Assembly: GCA_040751775.1 (NCBI GenBank)
Contig: JBFMGD010000029.1
Coordinates: forward strand, 1-35,552
Source of the DNA: JBFMGD01 sp040751775
Lineage (GTDB): Bacteria; Bacillota; Dethiobacteria; DTU022
Reading direction: 5' to 3'
DNA length: 35,552 nucleotides
Part shown: piece after piece, positions 32,318-35,552 of the stretch
Numbering within the stretch: position 1 is the first letter of the stretch
Layout: every line of letters starts with the position of its first letter
Made by a program: the position numbers and the translations under genes
Notes under the pieces: model-generated
Told to the model about the DNA's origin: nothing
The model's database searches: none
The model's input: only the letters and a program-made list of their open reading frames with translations

Positions 32318-32773
32318 TTAAGGTGAGAGGGGTTTTTTACGGGTAAAGGCATAGAGCGCTGCTTCGTCGAGAAAGCGGTATTCATGCAATTTTTCTGCGA
32401 GCAAGTGCTCGCATTGCGCTTTTTCCCGCAGCACTTCCAGCACCCGCCGCTGCCGCCATGAACACCGGACCGCCTCCCGCTGCTCTTCCACCCGCTGCAG
32501 AGACCGTCGTTCCAGCTCGCGTTGGTGAGCCAGGCGCTCATCCACCAGGCGGAAATACTGGCAGGTCAACTGGAGAAGCGGCAGGTTCAACTGCGCGCCG
32601 GCCTGTTCCCGCCAGCGGCCGGCGGTCTGCTCCATCTCCGCCTGGAGCCGCCCGGTTTCAGCGGCAGCTTCTACCAGGGCCAGCCGGCGCACACCCAACT
32701 CTTTTTTTGCTTCATCCTCCCGGGTGCGGCGGAACTCAAGCAGCCGCTCCAGGCGAAACGTGAATTGGGCCAT
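32318..32773 (-). CDS. fliJ: Flagellar export chaperone FliJ
   Basis: A 151-residue, almost fully helical protein beginning MAQFTFRLERLLEFRRTRED, typical of FliJ, then long coiled coil with many Arg/Glu/Leu. FliJ links the FliI ATPase to FlhA. The ATG at 32773 follows GGAGGG at about 8 nt. It is separated from fliI by a repeat-packed 105-bp gap. Confidence 0.92.
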   Translation of the reverse strand: MAQFTFRLERLLEFRRTREDEAKKELGVRRLALVEAAAETGRLQAEMEQTAGRWREQAGAQLNLPLLQLTCQYFRLVDERLAHQRELERRSLQRVEEQREAVRCSWRQRRVLEVLREKAQCEHLLAEKLHEYRFLDEAALYAFTRKKPLSP

Positions 32774-32792
32774 GATAAACCCTCCCGGGAAA

Positions 32793-32827
32793 CAGAATTC
32801 AGAAGTCCGTAGTCAGAAGTCAGAATA
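32793..32827. repeat. Degenerate heptanucleotide tandem repeat, 5 units
   Basis: Units CAGAATT, CAGAAGT, CCGTAGT, CAGAAGT, CAGAATA in perfect register in the fliI-fliJ gap. Reverse complements (ACTTCTG, ACTACGG) resemble the units at 6634 (ACTACTG in rotation). Confidence 0.8.
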
Positions 32828-32832
32828 GAAAC

Positions 32833-32861
32833 GGAAGCAAAAGAACCGTCCCCATGCTTCC
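32833..32861. repeat. Hairpin with conserved AGAACCGTCCC loop, copy 2
   Basis: GGAAGCA (32833-32839) and TGCTTCC (32855-32861) form a perfect 7-bp stem around a 15-nt loop, AA-AGAACCGTCCC-CA. The loop core is identical to that at 16756-16780, while the stem is different. It sits between two heptad repeat arrays, so the whole fliI-fliJ gap is repeat sequence. Confidence 0.7.
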
Positions 32862-32895
32862 TTTCCAACTTCCAACCTCTAACTTTCAACATCCA
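32861..32895. repeat. Degenerate heptanucleotide tandem repeat, 5 units, over the fliI stop
   Basis: Units CTTTCCA, ACTTCCA, ACCTCTA, ACTTTCA, ACATCCA in register. The TAG stop of fliI (32881-32879) and its last five codons lie within the array. Confidence 0.75.
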
Positions 32896-34231
32896 GCTTG
32901 CCGGCTGCGACCTGTTGCAGCAGGGCCAGGGTTTGCTCTCCCGAAAAGTGCTGCCCCGGTTCCTGCCGCAGGAAATCAAGGATGGCCGGCCGCTGCCGCA
33001 CGGCCCGGTCCACCGCCGCCTGCGAGCCGGCCGCGTAAGCCCCGATATTGATCAGATCTTCCATCTCTTCATAGGTGGAAATCAGCTTGCGCATCTCCGA
33101 TGCCGCCGTGCCGTGCCCGCTGTCCACCAGGTGCGGCATCAGGCGGCTGTTGCTGCGCAGGATATCCACCGCGGGAAACTGGTTCTGTGAAGCCAGTTTG
33201 CGGCTGAGCACGATATGCCCGTCCAAAATACTGCGCACGGCATCGGTAACCGGCTCGGTAAAGTCGTCTCCGTCGACCAACACGTTGTAAAAGCCGGTGA
33301 TACTGCCCCGCCGCGCGGTGCCCGAACGCTCCAGAAAGCGGGAGAGCAGGGCAAAGACAGAGGGGGTATACCCCTTGGCGGAAGGAGGCTCGCCCACGGC
33401 GAGGCCGATTTCCCGCTGGGCCATGCACAAGCGGGTAACGGAATCCATCATTAAAATTACCCGCTTGCCTTGATCGCGAAAATACTCGGCGATCGTGACC
33501 GCCACCAGGGCGCCCGTAACCCGTTCCAGGGCCGGCCGGTCGGATGTGGATACCACCACCACGGAGCGGCGCAGGCCCGCTTCGCCCAACTCGCGGTGAA
33601 TAAAGTCACCCACTTCACGGCCGCGCTCGCCGATCAGGGCGATCACATTTACATCGGCTTCACTGTAGCGGGCGATCATCCCCAAGAGGGTACTCTTGCC
33701 CACACCGCTGCCGGAAAATATGCCGACCCGCTGGCCCTCGCCGCAGGTAAGCAGCGCATCGACCGCCTTCACCCCGGTAAAGAGCGGCGCGGAAATCGGC
33801 CGGCGCTCCAGGGGGTTGGGCGGCCGGTTGTCCACGGCGCATTCAGTCCCCTCCCCGGGTGCGAGAGCCGGGCGGCCGCTGTCCAGTAGAGACCCCAGGC
33901 CGGTTAAAACTTTGCCCAGCAGCCGCTCCCCCACGCGGAGCCTGAAGCTCTTACCGGTTGGCAGCACCGGGCAGCCGGGAGAGATTCCCTTCAGCTCGCC
34001 CAGCGGCATCAAGAGAGAGCATTTTTCCCGGAACCCGACCACCTCGGCGGCGACATCCGTCCCCTCGCCGCTCTTAACCAGGCAAATTTCACCGATAAAA
34101 GAACGGATGCCGGAGACTTCCATCACCAGGCCGACCACCTGGCGCACTTTTCCCGTCAGGCGCCCTCCCTGGAAAGCGGCCAGGCTGGAAAGATATTTGG
34201 CATGGTCCACCTGTGGGTTAATGCTTGCCAT
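32879..34231 (-). CDS. fliI: Flagellar export ATPase FliI
   Basis: This 450-residue F1-beta-like ATPase powers flagellar export. Walker A SGSGVGKST lies at 173-181, Walker B ILMMDS at 259-264, with LIGERGREVGDF and the RRGSITGFYNVLVDGDDFTE type block. The N-terminal barrel and C-terminal helical domain are complete. The ATG at 34231 overlaps the fliH end by 14 nt. The last residues and stop come from a heptad array. Confidence 0.97.
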   Translation of the reverse strand: MASINPQVDHAKYLSSLAAFQGGRLTGKVRQVVGLVMEVSGIRSFIGEICLVKSGEGTDVAAEVVGFREKCSLLMPLGELKGISPGCPVLPTGKSFRLRVGERLLGKVLTGLGSLLDSGRPALAPGEGTECAVDNRPPNPLERRPISAPLFTGVKAVDALLTCGEGQRVGIFSGSGVGKSTLLGMIARYSEADVNVIALIGERGREVGDFIHRELGEAGLRRSVVVVSTSDRPALERVTGALVAVTIAEYFRDQGKRVILMMDSVTRLCMAQREIGLAVGEPPSAKGYTPSVFALLSRFLERSGTARRGSITGFYNVLVDGDDFTEPVTDAVRSILDGHIVLSRKLASQNQFPAVDILRSNSRLMPHLVDSGHGTAASEMRKLISTYEEMEDLINIGAYAAGSQAAVDRAVRQRPAILDFLRQEPGQHFSGEQTLALLQQVAAGKLDVES

Positions 34232-35039
34232 AGGCGGGCTCTTCCTCCTCCAGTTGCTTGGTCTCCTCCCGGCGCGCGATTGCCAGCAGCATCTCTTTTA
34301 GTTGGCGGCTCTCTTCATGCAGCAGGTACTCGGCGGTGCCGTTTTCCGATTCGATCCGGCAGCTGCCCCGGGAAAGCGCCTCGTCGGGTAAAAATTCCAG
34401 GCGGTTCACTTCACTGAATTCGGCTTTCATTTTCTCCTGCATGCCGAGGCATGCCCCCAGATCCGGCGGGCTGACATAAACCGCCATCTTCTCCCCGCCG
34501 CCCATCAGGCGCATCGCTTCCCGAACAATATGAATCACCTTTTCCGGGGCCATCTCCAGCTGGGTCTGCAGCAGCCGTTCGGCCGCCGCCATCGCCAGTT
34601 CCACTACCTTCACTTCGGAAGCGGCGATGATCTCCCGGGAGCGCTGGCGGGCTTCCCGCAAGCAGAGCTCGGCCTCCTTGAGCTTGCTTTTCACTTCTTG
34701 CCGGAGACTTAAGTATTCCGCTTCGGCTTTTTCTCGGCCCTACTCGTAACCGAGGCGTGCCCACTTTTCTTTTTCCTGCTCCGACAGCTCAGCCGGCGCA
34801 GGCGCCGGGGACGGTTTAGTGATCGAGGCGGTGCCGCTGTCCTTAACCGGAGCCGCCACTGCCGGCGGAGCCGTTTCCGGCGCCGCGCCGGCGCGGTGTT
34901 CCGGCCCGTCTGGAGAAGCCGCGGCCGCATGGCCGCCCTGCCGCGGGGCCGGACAACCGGAGGCGTGTTCTTCTCCGGCCGAATAAAGGACTTTCCCCGC
35001 AACCAGCGGCTGCTTGCAAACCCTAAGCGATAATGGCAT
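34218..35039 (-). pseudogene. fliH: fliH, flagellar export ATPase regulator, interrupted by an in-frame TAG
   Basis: One reading frame runs from the ATG at 35039 to 34218 with a single internal stop, TAG at 34742-34740. Upstream residues end WARLGYE and downstream begins GREKAEAEYLSL, so the stop sits inside a FliH-like GYE-x-GRE string where relatives tend to have Glu or Gln. The N-part (99 residues) is Ala/Pro-rich; the C-part carries the FliH domain (SKLKEAELCLREARQRSREI and beyond). Ignoring the stop gives 273 residues, a normal FliH. The ATG overlaps the fliG 3' end by 17 nt with GGGGTGG 5 nt upstream. The only restart candidate, GTG at 34694, has no good ribosome-binding site. It could be a real nonsense mutation, a base error or readthrough. 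Confidence 0.85.
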
Positions 35040-35552
35040 CTTCGCCACCCCGTGAAATGATGATTTCACCGCTTTCATCCAGCCTGCGGATTATCATGAC
35101 CACTTTCTGCTGGGCCTCTTCCACGTCGCGCAGGCGCACCGGACCCATGTACTCCATGTTTTCCCGTAAAATTTCGCCGCCCCGCTTGGAAATATTTTTA
35201 AAGATGCGGTTTTTGACTTCATCACTGGCTCCCTTCAAAGCGAGGGCGATGTCGTTGTTGTCGATTTCGCGCACTACCCGCTGGATCGATGAATCGTCAA
35301 GATTGACGATATCTTCAAAGATAAACATCTGCTGCCGGATCAACTCGGCCAGCTCGGCGTCTTCCTTTTCCAGTTCCTCCAGGATCACCTTTTCCGTGCC
35401 CCGGTCGACCTGGTTCAAGATATCGACCACGGTGGGGATACCGCCGGCCATGGTAAAATCCTGTTGAAAGATAGTGGCCAGGCGCTCCCGCATCACGTTC
35501 TCCACACCTTTCAAGATCTGGGGAGAGGTGCGCTCCATCACGGCGATGCGCC
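35023..35552 (-). CDS. fliG: Flagellar motor switch protein FliG, C-terminal part
   Basis: This is the C-terminal 175 residues of FliG; the gene is cut by the right edge of the window. It includes the end of the middle domain (GGIPTVVDILNQVDRGTEKV) and the C-terminal torque-generating domain (FEDIVNLDDSSIQRVVREID, ALKGASDEVKNRIFKNISKR, ENMEYMGPVRLRDVEEAQQK) with conserved charged residues that meet MotA. It ends in TAG at 35025-35023 and overlaps fliH. Confidence 0.96.
   Translation of the reverse strand, partial: RIAVMERTSPQILKGVENVMRERLATIFQQDFTMAGGIPTVVDILNQVDRGTEKVILEELEKEDAELAELIRQQMFIFEDIVNLDDSSIQRVVREIDNNDIALALKGASDEVKNRIFKNISKRGGEILRENMEYMGPVRLRDVEEAQQKVVMIIRRLDESGEIIISRGGEDAIIA

Noticed and set aside
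5701..32895. CRISPR array as an explanation for the short repeats
   Set aside because: Units are 7 nt, degenerate and contiguous, with no spacers and no cas genes.
34218..34694. Treating the downstream half of fliH as a complete independent gene from GTG 34694
   Set aside because: No ribosome-binding site precedes the GTG, and the same frame continues upstream through one TAG into a matching N-terminal half that starts properly at 35039.
34740..34742. Genome-wide reassignment of TAG to pyrrolysine
   Set aside because: TAG terminates at least ten other genes in this window at their expected lengths, and no pyl genes are visible.

Overview
The window is a roughly 35.5 kb chemotaxis and flagellar super-locus from what looks like an endospore-lineage Firmicute. 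A Clostridia/Peptococcaceae-type (Desulfotomaculum/Pelotomaculum-like) motile anaerobe is my best inference. The support is the presence of CheC, CheD and FliY (CheC-FliN fusion) with a CheA-CheW-CheY core, a SigD-type sigma factor followed by a SwrB-like gene, FlhO/FlhP-type rod proteins, strong AAGGAGG ribosome-binding sites and very frequent TTG/GTG starts. GC content looks moderately high. Species cannot be assigned from the sequence alone.

Layout. From the right edge to 5141, all genes lie on the minus strand and are tightly packed, often overlapping. In transcription order they are: fliG (cut by the window edge), fliH (interrupted by an in-frame TAG), fliI, fliJ, fliK, flgD, a TIGR02530-type gene, flgE, motA, motB, fliL, a fliN-like gene, fliO, fliP, fliQ, fliR, flhB, flhA, flhF, flhG, a PilZ (YcgR-like) gene, the flagellar sigma factor, a SwrB-like/DUF6115 gene, two FlgF/FlgG-family rod genes, fliM, fliN, fliY, cheA, cheY, cheC, cheD, cheB, cheR, a zinc carboxypeptidase-like gene and cheW. 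A two-gene plus-strand operon (2323-5108) faces cheW tail to tail. It encodes a membrane-free chemoreceptor with a C-terminal solute-binding domain, translationally coupled to a second FlhG/MinD-type ATPase carrying an N-terminal PilZN domain. Divergent from it is an HD-GYP phosphodiesterase gene, then a 20-codon ORF and a 3D-domain exported protein. The far left edge may hold the start of another minus-strand gene.

How it works together. FliG/M/N/Y, MotA/B, FliL, FliO-R, FlhA/B, FliH/I/J, FliK, FlgD and FlgE form the switch, stator, export gate, export ATPase and hook machinery. FlhF/FlhG set placement and number. The sigma factor and SwrB-like protein time expression and secretion. CheA/W/Y/R/B/C/D form the adaptation and signalling circuit. 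HD-GYP, PilZ and the PilZN-ATPase suggest that cyclic-di-GMP feeds into motility at several points.

Most notable: (1) the soluble PBP-type receptor plus PilZN-MinD ATPase operon, which resembles in logic the cytoplasmic-receptor positioning systems (TlpT/PpfA) of other phyla; (2) six separate degenerate 7-bp tandem-repeat arrays at gene junctions, several running over stop codons or forming a C-terminal tail (FlhB), together with two hairpins whose 15-nt loops share an identical 11-nt core while their stems differ; (3) fliH split by a TAG at a conserved position; (4) flgD with an ideal ribosome-binding site but no NTG start behind it.
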